From Deltaproteobacteria bacterium (GTDB lineage Bacteria > Desulfobacterota > Desulfovibrionia > Desulfovibrionales > Desulfovibrionaceae), in NCBI GenBank assembly GCA_031253875.1, contig JAIRVN010000218.1, positions 1 through 5,311 of the forward strand: a stretch of 5,311 nt of DNA. The letters run 5' to 3'. The translations under genes were made by a program, and so were the position numbers. Below, one piece after another: positions 1-5,311 of the stretch (the first letter of the stretch is position 1; the number at the start of each line of letters is the position of its first letter). Under the pieces are notes generated by a model. The model was given only the letters and a program-made list of their open reading frames with translations, was not told where the DNA came from and did no database searches.

Positions 1-1238
1 TGGCGGATGATGTTTTCAAGCATGACGATCGCGTCGTCCACCACAAAACCCACAGCCAGGGTCAGGGCCATGAGCGAAAGATTGTCCAGGCTGTAGCCGC
101 AAAGATACATGACCGCAAAGGTCGCAATAACGGACATCGGCAAGGCCAGGCTGGGGATGATCGTGGCCGGCAGGTTGCGCAGGAACAAAAAAATCACCAG
201 CACCACAAGGCCTATGGTGAGCACGAGCGTAAATTGCACATCCGCCACGGATTCGCGGATGGTTTCCGAACGGTCGTAAAAAATCTCCAGGTTCACGGAG
301 GCGGGCAGGCGCGAACGAAATTCGGGCAGGGTTTTTTTAATATTGTTGACGACTTCCACAGTGTTCGTGCCGGGCTGGCGCTGAATGGCCAGGAAAATGC
401 TCGGCTCCCGGTTGGTCCATGAAAGCTGTTTGTCCTGGGTTTCGCTGTCTATGACCTGCCCGAGTTCCTTGAGTCGCACCGGCGCGCCGTTGCGCCAGGC
501 GACGATGACCTCACGGAAGGCCGCCGCATTTTCAAGCTGGCCGGAGGCCTTGACGTTGCTGGCTCTGTCCGGCCCATCCAGCTTGCCGGTAGGCAGCTTG
601 GAGTTGGATTCCATAATAGCGTTCGCCACCTCATCAATGCCGAGCTGGCGGGTGGCCAGAGCGTCCGGGTCAAGCTGGGCGCGCACCGCGTATTTTTTCT
701 GTCCGTAGATCATAACCTGCGCCACACCGGACACCATGGAGATCCGCTGGGCGATCATCGTGTCCGCGTATTCGTTTACCTGATACAGCGGCAGGGTGGG
801 CGAAGACACGAGCAAATAGAGCACGGGAAAGTCCGCCGGGTTCACCTTGCGGTAGTTCGGCGGCACGGTCATGGCCGTGGGCAGGCGGCGCTGGGCGTTG
901 CCGATGGCGGCTTGCACGTCCTGCGCGGCGGCGTCGATATTTCTATCCAACGCGAACTGGATGATAATGCGCGTGCGGCCCGAGGAACTGACCGAGGTCA
1001 TGGAATCCACGCCTTCGATGGTCGAGAACTGCCGCTCCAGGATCATGGCCACGGAAGAAGCCATGGTTTCGGGATCCGCGCCGTCGAGGTCCGCTATGAC
1101 CTGAATGGTGGGACAATCCACGTTCGGCAACTGGTTCACGGGCAGTTTCGTATAGCCCACTATCCCGAAAAACAGCATGCCCAGCATCAGCAGGGTGGTG
1201 GCCACGGGGCGGCGGATAAAAAATGCGGCTATATTCAT
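1..1238 (-). CDS. RND multidrug efflux pump, inner-membrane permease subunit (MdtB/MdtC-like), N-terminal part, cut by the window edge
   Basis: Proton-driven inner-membrane pump subunit that would export drugs or other compounds through a periplasmic adaptor and an outer-membrane channel. The reading frame opens with ATG at 1238-1236 (MNIAAFFIRRPVATTLLMLG) and stays open for 412 codons to the left edge; the family is about 1,030-1,050 residues, so roughly 40% is visible. Seen: cytoplasmic start and TM1 at about 11-30, the FxxRPVAT start motif, the periplasmic porter region at about 31-335 (including PETMASSVA and the NPADFPVL segment), then TM2 at about 336-354, TM3 at 359-380 and TM4 at 387-408. 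TM4 carries GFVVDDAIVMLENI; D401-D402 match the proton-relay pair D407-D408 of AcrB. The wording of TM3-TM4 (MYLCGYSLDNLSLMALTL) is closest in memory to MdtC/MdtB. It starts 7 bases after the adaptor stop with no clear Shine-Dalgarno, which suggests translational coupling. Substrate unknown. Confidence 0.96.
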   Translation of the reverse strand, partial: MNIAAFFIRRPVATTLLMLGMLFFGIVGYTKLPVNQLPNVDCPTIQVIADLDGADPETMASSVAMILERQFSTIEGVDSMTSVSSSGRTRIIIQFALDRNIDAAAQDVQAAIGNAQRRLPTAMTVPPNYRKVNPADFPVLYLLVSSPTLPLYQVNEYADTMIAQRISMVSGVAQVMIYGQKKYAVRAQLDPDALATRQLGIDEVANAIMESNSKLPTGKLDGPDRASNVKASGQLENAAAFREVIVAWRNGAPVRLKELGQVIDSETQDKQLSWTNREPSIFLAIQRQPGTNTVEVVNNIKKTLPEFRSRLPASVNLEIFYDRSETIRESVADVQFTLVLTIGLVVLVIFLFLRNLPATIIPSLALPMSVIATFAVMYLCGYSLDNLSLMALTLAVGFVVDDAIVMLENIIR

Positions 1239-1245
1239 AGAGTTT

Positions 1246-2343
1246 TTACTGTTGCCGGATCTCCACAGGCACGCCCGGCGCAAGGCGCACCTGGCCTTCA
1301 AGCACGACGCGCTCGCCCTTGGCGAGTCCTTCGCGGACAATCACCTGGCCGTCATCTTCCAGATCCATGACAATGTTGCGCACGTGCGCCTTGTTGTCAG
1401 TTCCGACAACATACACAAAATTCTCATTCCGCCCGCTTTGCACAGCTTTGGCGGGAATGACCACCACCTCTCTGTCCGTGCCGAGCCTGAGCATCACCTG
1501 GACAAACTGCCCGGGCCAGAGCGTCCGGTTTTCATTGGCGAATGTGCCGCGCAGACGGATAGTGCCGGTGCGGATATCCACTGCATTGTCCACAAAAGTC
1601 AACTCGCCGGATGAGCTTTCGCCGCCGGCAGGCGTTGCCTGGACAGCCAGATTGTTCTCGCGCTGCCGGGCCAGAATCTCGGAAAGCCGGACTTCGGGCA
1701 CGGCAAAATTCACGTACACGGGCTGCAGGCAGTCGAGAACCAACAGCGACGCGTCGTCGTTGGCCTTGATCATGTTGCCCTTGTCCGCCCTGATGGCGCC
1801 GGCCCGTCCGCTTATCGGCGCGGTGATGGAACAATAGCTGAGCTGCAGGCGCGCGCTTTCCACGGTGGCCTCATCCGCGCGCACCGTGGCGCGCAGGGCC
1901 GCGGCATCGGTCACAGCCCTGTCGTAGGCCTCGCGGCTGACGTAGCCTTCGCTGACCAGTTTGCCGTAGCGCTTCATGTCTTCAGCCGCCTTGTTCAACT
2001 GGGCGATATCGCGTTCCAGACGGCTTCTGGCCTCATTCAGGCCGGCCTCGAAAGGCCGGGGGTCAATGGTAAACAGCGGCTGTCCCTCTTGCACCTCCTG
2101 GCCTTCGATAAAATGCACGCCGACCAGCTCGCCCGTCACGCGCGCCTTGACGCCGACCGTGGCCGAAGAAGCCACGTTGCCCACGACCCGGATCACGCGC
2201 GGCATATCGCGCAGCGTCACCTCCATCACAAGAACGGGGGCCACGACGCTCTTCCTGCCGCTGCCGCTTTCGCCGCCGGAGCATGCAGCGAGAGCGAGGC
2301 AGAGAAGGAACATCGGGCAACAAGCCATCACGCGCGTCATCAT
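1246..2343 (-). CDS. RND efflux periplasmic adaptor (membrane fusion protein) lipoprotein, MdtA/AcrA-like
   Basis: Periplasmic adaptor joining the RND pump encoded just downstream to an outer-membrane channel. I chose ATG at 2343-2341 (365 residues) because it gives a compact lipoprotein signal, MMTRVMACCPMFLLCLALAAC, with lipobox LAAC and acylated Cys21. A TTG at 2394 would add 17 residues before the signal, and ATG at 2340 is equally possible; upstream of the start only a weak GGTG is visible. Numbering from 2343: first lipoyl half at about 65-98 (VTGELVGVHFIEGQEVQEGQ), alpha-helical coiled-coil hairpin at 99-165, second lipoyl half at 170-196 (ITAPISGRAGAI), beta-barrel at 207-288 (VDNAVDIRTGTIRLRGTF, LWPGQFV), membrane-proximal domain at 292-363. 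Length is normal for the family. The residue after Cys is Ser, which by the E. coli rule would favour the outer membrane; that rule may not hold here. First gene of the operon; promoter not located. Confidence 0.95.
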   Translation of the reverse strand: MMTRVMACCPMFLLCLALAACSGGESGSGRKSVVAPVLVMEVTLRDMPRVIRVVGNVASSATVGVKARVTGELVGVHFIEGQEVQEGQPLFTIDPRPFEAGLNEARSRLERDIAQLNKAAEDMKRYGKLVSEGYVSREAYDRAVTDAAALRATVRADEATVESARLQLSYCSITAPISGRAGAIRADKGNMIKANDDASLLVLDCLQPVYVNFAVPEVRLSEILARQRENNLAVQATPAGGESSSGELTFVDNAVDIRTGTIRLRGTFANENRTLWPGQFVQVMLRLGTDREVVVIPAKAVQSGRNENFVYVVGTDNKAHVRNIVMDLEDDGQVIVREGLAKGERVVLEGQVRLAPGVPVEIRQQ

Positions 2344-2361
2344 ACAAAATGCACCAGGTAT

Positions 2362-2405
2362 ACAGAGTCGGCGGAGCGGCCACTCTGTCCGCAACGCCGA
2401 CAGAG
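2362..2405. repeat. Cluster of overlapping, mutually exclusive inverted repeats just upstream of the adaptor gene
   Basis: Within 44 bases there are several perfect but competing dyads. CTCTGTC at 2383-2389 pairs with GACAGAG at 2399-2405 (7 bp, 9-base loop). ACAGAG at 2362-2367 pairs with the same CTCTGT at 2383-2388 (6 bp, 15-base loop). GTCGGCG at 2367-2373 pairs with CGCCGAC at 2395-2401 (7 bp, 21-base loop). GCGGA at 2371-2375 pairs with TCCGC at 2388-2392. The cluster ends 18 bases before the adaptor start codon at 2343, so it probably lies in the 5' leader of the efflux mRNA, or overlaps its promoter as an operator. Which one applies cannot be told from sequence alone. Confidence 0.5.
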
Positions 2406-2450
2406 CATGCCAGATTGTCGAAAAAAGTCGAGGCCTCTCAGATGCTGAAA

Positions 2451-2481
2451 CGAAAAATATCTGCCTTTTTCGCAGATATTT
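2451..2481. repeat. Perfect 10-bp inverted repeat with a competing second stem, upstream of the speA promoter
   Basis: AAATATCTGC at 2455-2464 and GCAGATATTT at 2472-2481 are exact reverse complements with a 7-base spacer. A second stem, CGAAAAA at 2451-2457 with TTTTTCG at 2466-2472, uses overlapping bases and excludes the first. The dyad ends 17 bases upstream of the putative speA -35 box, a place where a dimeric repressor or activator could bind. Read on the minus strand, the 10-bp hairpin is followed by two further T (a run of five T in total), so a weak terminator or pause site for a minus-strand transcript is an alternative. The repeat is certain; its role is inferred. Confidence 0.6.
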
Positions 2482-2498
2482 CCGGGCACTATGTCATG

Positions 2499-2527
2499 TT
2501 GACAAGAAAGCGAAAGCTCTCCACAAT
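2499..2527 (+). promoter_or_regulatory. Predicted sigma-70-type promoter of speA
   Basis: A perfect -35 box TTGACA at 2499-2504 is followed after exactly 17 bases by CACAAT at 2522-2527, which keeps four of six -10 positions, including the key A at position 2 and the final T. Transcription would start near 2533-2535 and leave a leader of about 30 bases that carries the Shine-Dalgarno. The surrounding 2410-2530 stretch is more AT-rich than the genes on each side, as expected for a promoter. Confidence 0.7.
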
Positions 2528-2550
2528 ACTTTGTCCTATGAAACTGTTGC

Positions 2551-2556
2551 AAGGAG
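2551..2556 (+). promoter_or_regulatory. Ribosome binding site that fixes the speA start
   Basis: AAGGAG lies 7 bases before ATG at 2564. It decides the start: the same frame is open far upstream, to 1976, but that extension is antisense to the adaptor gene and has no family similarity. Confidence 0.9.
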
Positions 2557-2563
2557 ACGCGCA

Positions 2564-4480
2564 ATGGCAAAAAACTCCCCCCTGCGCTGGGATGTTGACG
2601 ACAGCAGAGAACTCTACAATATCCGCAACTGGGGCGCGGGATATTTTGACGTATCCCCCCAGGGCGAGGTCATTATCTATCCCTTCGGACAGGGCAAGGG
2701 GCCTTCGCTCAGCATACCCGAAGTCATCCGCGGCATGCGTGAACGAGGCTACGACATGCCCGTGCTGCTGCGCGTGGAAAACATCCTCGACTCGCAGCTC
2801 AACCTACTGCACGACAGCTTCCGCAAAGCCATCAAGGGCCTCGGCTACAAGGGAAAATACCGCGGCGTCTTTCCCATTAAAGTCAACCAGCAGCAGCAGG
2901 TGGTGGAAAACATCGCCGAATTCGGCGAACGCTATCATCATGGCCTGGAAGTAGGTTCCAAGGCCGAACTCATCGCGGCCATCTCCCAGCTGCGCAGCGC
3001 CGAAGCCTGCCTGATCTGCAACGGTTACAAGGACGAGGAGTTCATCGATCTTGGACTGCACGCCCTGCGCATGGGGTTCAACTGCTTTTTCGTCATGGAA
3101 ATGCCGGGCGAACTGGACGTCATTCTGGAGCGCGCGAGAACCCTCGGCGTACGTCCCCTGCTCGGCGTGCGCGCCAAGCTGTCCATGAAGGCGGGTGGAC
3201 ACTGGACCGATTCCGGCGGCGACCGATCCACCTTCGGCCTGACCGCGGCGCAAATCGTGGACGTGGTGGACGCGCTGCGCGAACACGCAATGCTCGACTG
3301 CCTGCGCCTGCTGCACTACCACCTGGGCTCCCAGGTTTCGAACATCCGCGCCATCCGCACGGCGGTCATGGAAGCCACACGCATCTATGTGGGCCTTGTG
3401 CAGGAAGGCGCCGACATGGGCTATCTTGACCTTGGCGGCGGTCTGGCCGTGGACTACGACGGCTCGCACACCAACTTCGCCTCCAGCCGCAACTACAGCA
3501 TTGACGAATACTGCACCGACGTGGTGGAAACCATCGTCAACATCCTTGACGAGGCCGAAATAGCGCATCCGCATATCATCACCGAATCCGGCCGCGCCAC
3601 GGTAGCGTATTATTCCGTGCTGCTGTTCAATATCCTCGACGTCAGCCGCATCGAACTTACCGCCCTGCCGGAAAAACTGCCCGAGGAAGCGCCGGAACCC
3701 CTGCATAACCTGCAAGAAGCCCTACGTGGCCTTTCCCTGCGCAACCTTCAGGAAGGCTATAACGACGCGGTGTATTATCGCGACGAAATACGCCAGCTTT
3801 TCCTGACCGGACAGGTCAGCCTGCGTGAACGCACCTTGGCCGAACGCTATTTCTGGGCCATCGTCAGACGCATCGCCCAGGAAAAGACCAAGCTCAAGCA
3901 CATCCCCAAGGATCTGCTGGAAATCGACCACAGTCTGGCCGATATCTATTACGGCAACTTCAGCGTATTCCAATCGCTCCCCGACTCCTGGGCCATTGAT
4001 CAGCTCTTCCCGATCATGCCCGTGCACCGGCTGGAGGAAGAACCCACCTGCCAGGCCATCCTCTCGGACATCACCTGCGACAGCGACGGCCGCATCGACA
4101 AGTTTATCGACCCCCAGGGCGTCAAACACACCCTGGCCCTGCATCCCCTGAAAGACGGCGAGGAATACTACCTCGGCGTCTTCCTCGTCGGCGCGTACCA
4201 GGAAACTCTCGGCGATTTCCATAACCTGCTCGGCGATACCAACGTGGTCTCCATCAGCGTGGAGGAAGACGGCAGCTACCATTTCGTGCGTGAACTGCGC
4301 GGCGACTCCGTGGCCGATATCCTGACCTATGTGGAATACGACCCGCGCCGCATCCTGGAAGATTTGCGCGAACGCGCGGAAAAAGCCGTGCGCAGTGGAA
4401 AGATCAGTCCCAGCGAGCGTTACCGGATCATGTCCGCGTTTGAGGACGGACTGCGGGGCTATACCTATTTTGAGCGCTAA
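2564..4480 (+). CDS. speA: Biosynthetic arginine decarboxylase (SpeA)
   Basis: Cytoplasmic PLP- and Mg-dependent enzyme that turns arginine into agmatine and CO2, the first step of the agmatine route to putrescine and other polyamines. The protein has 638 residues, close to the usual 630-660, and looks complete. It begins MAKNSPLRWDVDDSRELYNI; the WxxxDSxxLYxIxxWGxGYF start is typical of SpeA. Residues 65-350 form the alanine-racemase-like PLP barrel: K106 in GVFPIKVNQQQQVVE is the expected PLP lysine, HYHLGSQ at 251-257 and LDLGGGLAVDYDG at 288-300 bind cofactor phosphate, and ESGRA is at 341-345. A charged helical insertion at about 370-445 is characteristic of this family. CDSDG at 505-509, in the C-terminal beta domain, is the conserved active-site segment of the fold. 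The end (ERYRIMSAFEDGLRGYTYFER) also matches the family. It stands alone, diverges from the efflux operon and converges on the DUF169 gene; no agmatinase or agmatine deiminase gene is in view. Confidence 0.97.
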   Translation: MAKNSPLRWDVDDSRELYNIRNWGAGYFDVSPQGEVIIYPFGQGKGPSLSIPEVIRGMRERGYDMPVLLRVENILDSQLNLLHDSFRKAIKGLGYKGKYRGVFPIKVNQQQQVVENIAEFGERYHHGLEVGSKAELIAAISQLRSAEACLICNGYKDEEFIDLGLHALRMGFNCFFVMEMPGELDVILERARTLGVRPLLGVRAKLSMKAGGHWTDSGGDRSTFGLTAAQIVDVVDALREHAMLDCLRLLHYHLGSQVSNIRAIRTAVMEATRIYVGLVQEGADMGYLDLGGGLAVDYDGSHTNFASSRNYSIDEYCTDVVETIVNILDEAEIAHPHIITESGRATVAYYSVLLFNILDVSRIELTALPEKLPEEAPEPLHNLQEALRGLSLRNLQEGYNDAVYYRDEIRQLFLTGQVSLRERTLAERYFWAIVRRIAQEKTKLKHIPKDLLEIDHSLADIYYGNFSVFQSLPDSWAIDQLFPIMPVHRLEEEPTCQAILSDITCDSDGRIDKFIDPQGVKHTLALHPLKDGEEYYLGVFLVGAYQETLGDFHNLLGDTNVVSISVEEDGSYHFVRELRGDSVADILTYVEYDPRRILEDLRERAEKAVRSGKISPSERYRIMSAFEDGLRGYTYFER

Positions 4481-4513
4481 CCCGGGCTAAACCGCGGTCT
4501 TGCCACATGCTCT

Positions 4514-4546
4514 CAATACTGTTGCTGCGAAATATTCGTCGTATTG
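4514..4546. terminator. Imperfect inverted repeat between convergent genes, possible bidirectional terminator
   Basis: CAATAC at 4514-4519 is the exact reverse complement of GTATTG at 4541-4546. Inside it, CGAA at 4528-4531 and TTCG at 4535-4538 form a small hairpin around ATA, with unequal unpaired segments (8 and 2 bases) between the stems. It sits in the 66-base gap between the speA stop and the stop of the convergent minus-strand gene, where a shared terminator is expected. There is no T tract on either side, so it is not a standard intrinsic terminator. I see no better candidate in the gap. Confidence 0.3.
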
Positions 4547-5311
4547 TCAGCATGTTGCACAGGCGCCATCCTTGTCATCCTTGTCACCCTTAAAAATGAT
4601 TAGAGGGCAGTTTTTGCAGATATCGCCGCCCGGAAAGGGATCCCCCGGACGGGTGACGGAACTGGAGCCGGAGGCCGCAATACGCTGCACAAGACGTGCG
4701 ACGACCGCCTCAATATGCTCGCCGGGAATGAAAACATTCACCTCGCCGCGTTCGGTTTTGCCCGCATTATAGCTGCCGGAGCACGAAGGGGCGCAGTTGA
4801 AGCTTTTTTGCTGCCAAGTAAAGACGCAGCCGCCGCACGCCGATGAACTCATGGTGATCTGCGGCCGCAGAGGATGCGTATCGGTAGCGGCCATGTAATC
4901 AACGGCCAGATGGTAAGACTGCATGTTGTCGCAATAAAAATGCACCACATGCGGGGGCAGCGCGGCTTTGCCCAAAGGGCCGATGCCCACGGCCTTCAGC
5001 TCGCCCAAGGGCAGATGCGGCTTGGAGCTCTGAAAACGTTCGGCCTGGGCGAGATCCTTGCAGTATTTGAGTTGCGCTTTGAACTCTTTGGCATCATTCT
5101 CCTTAAACCCGAAACTTACCTGCGCGTTGGAACAGCCGAGCTGCTCCTTTGAGGCCAGCACCGTCTTGTTTTGCATGCGGGACGCTATCTCCCACTGGCA
5201 AAACGTGGTTGCCTTGACGTGGACAACGCAGGTGTGCTTTTTCTTGAATTCTTCCACATCCTGGTCTGTAAACAGCCAGGTGACCGCCACGGGATGATGG
5301 TAGAGCCTGAG
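4547..5311 (-). CDS. Cysteine-rich DUF169-family (COG2043-like) protein, 5' end beyond the window
   Basis: Function unknown; the family is uncharacterised. The frame runs from the right edge to TGA at 4549-4547, 254 codons visible. GTG at 5290-5288 could serve as a start, but the frame is open upstream of it, and the edge codons read LRLYHHPVAVTWLF, which fits the PPVAV-type N-terminal segment of DUF169 proteins, so that GTG is probably an internal valine. Counting that valine as 1: FCQWEIASRM at 30-39 and LGCSNAQVSFGF at 51-62 resemble the family's Cys-containing core; 13 cysteines lie at 21, 31, 53, 77, 120, 152, 155, 166, 170, 225, 228, 244 and 247, including CGGC, CAPSC, CKNC and a terminal CATC. 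Such spacing suggests a metal or iron-sulfur site, which is inference. There is no signal peptide or membrane segment in the visible part. Near the C-terminus is an acidic/lysine tract (GDKDDKDG). Family assignment is from memory of its motifs. Confidence 0.78.
   Translation of the reverse strand, partial: LRLYHHPVAVTWLFTDQDVEEFKKKHTCVVHVKATTFCQWEIASRMQNKTVLASKEQLGCSNAQVSFGFKENDAKEFKAQLKYCKDLAQAERFQSSKPHLPLGELKAVGIGPLGKAALPPHVVHFYCDNMQSYHLAVDYMAATDTHPLRPQITMSSSACGGCVFTWQQKSFNCAPSCSGSYNAGKTERGEVNVFIPGEHIEAVVARLVQRIAASGSSSVTRPGDPFPGGDICKNCPLIIFKGDKDDKDGACATC
4568..4585. repeat. 9-bp tandem duplication in the 3' end of the DUF169-type gene
   Basis: ATCCTTGTC occurs twice back to back at 4568-4576 and 4577-4585. 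On the minus strand it encodes Asp-Lys-Asp twice, giving the DKDDKD tract just before the last CATC motif. The unit is a multiple of three, so copy changes would keep the frame and only lengthen a likely flexible tail. Confidence 0.8.

Noticed and set aside
1..1238. Plus-strand open frames across the left part of the window
   Set aside because: They are shadows of the RND pump gene, whose minus-strand frame gives a continuous, recognisable protein with the DD motif in TM4.
2344..2394. TTG start at 2394 giving a 382-residue adaptor
   Set aside because: The 17 added residues precede a complete lipoprotein signal that begins at the ATGs at 2343/2340; the added piece overlaps the inverted-repeat cluster rather than looking coding.
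2406..2530. Minus-strand promoter for the efflux operon (TTGTCA near 2508-2503; TGGCATG near 2412 as a sigma-54 -24 element)
   Set aside because: TTGTCA has no acceptable -10 at 16-18 bases, and TGGCATG lacks the matching TTGC element at the proper distance, so no promoter is called.
1976..2563. 196-codon in-frame upstream extension of the speA reading frame
   Set aside because: It is antisense to the adaptor gene, has low-complexity Arg/Ser-rich content with no family similarity, and the strong AAGGAG before ATG 2564 plus the typical SpeA N-terminus fix the start there.
2804..3715. 303-codon open frame on the minus strand
   Set aside because: It lies wholly inside speA in the opposite strand; its V/G/A/H/D-rich composition is what the codon bias of a GC-rich gene yields on the complement, and no start signal or recognisable domain is seen.
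3722..4282. 186-codon open frame on the minus strand
   Set aside because: Also antisense to conserved speA coding sequence, with the same shadow composition.

Overview
The window is a GC-rich stretch of a Gram-negative bacterial chromosome. It carries a two-gene RND efflux operon on the minus strand (cut by the left edge), a complete biosynthetic arginine decarboxylase gene on the plus strand, and a cysteine-rich DUF169-type protein on the minus strand (cut by the right edge). The efflux lipoprotein adaptor implies a double membrane. A DUF169 protein beside speA suggests an anaerobic deltaproteobacterium such as a Desulfovibrio relative, but this is an impression from protein flavour and not proven by a marker gene.

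Layout. 1-1238 (minus): N-terminal 412 residues of an RND inner-membrane pump of the MdtB/MdtC type. 1246-2343 (minus): the MdtA-type periplasmic adaptor lipoprotein, transcribed first and separated from the pump gene by 7 bases, so the pair is one operon. 2344-2563: a 220-base divergent intergenic region with two sets of overlapping inverted repeats, a good sigma-70-like promoter for speA and a strong Shine-Dalgarno. 2564-4480 (plus): speA, intact, 638 residues. 4481-4546: a short gap between convergent genes with an imperfect inverted repeat. 4547-5311 (minus): DUF169-type protein with 13 cysteines; its start lies beyond the window.

How the parts relate. The adaptor and pump would form a tripartite efflux system with a TolC-like outer-membrane channel that is not in view. 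SpeA converts arginine to agmatine, the entry to polyamine synthesis. The pump operon and speA diverge from one intergenic region, so they could share control, but nothing in the sequence proves a functional link. The window is mostly ordinary housekeeping and accessory sequence. The points most worth following are the competing inverted repeats between the divergent genes and the unassigned cysteine-rich DUF169 protein. I see no phage, IS, CRISPR, tRNA or rRNA sequence and no clear new system.
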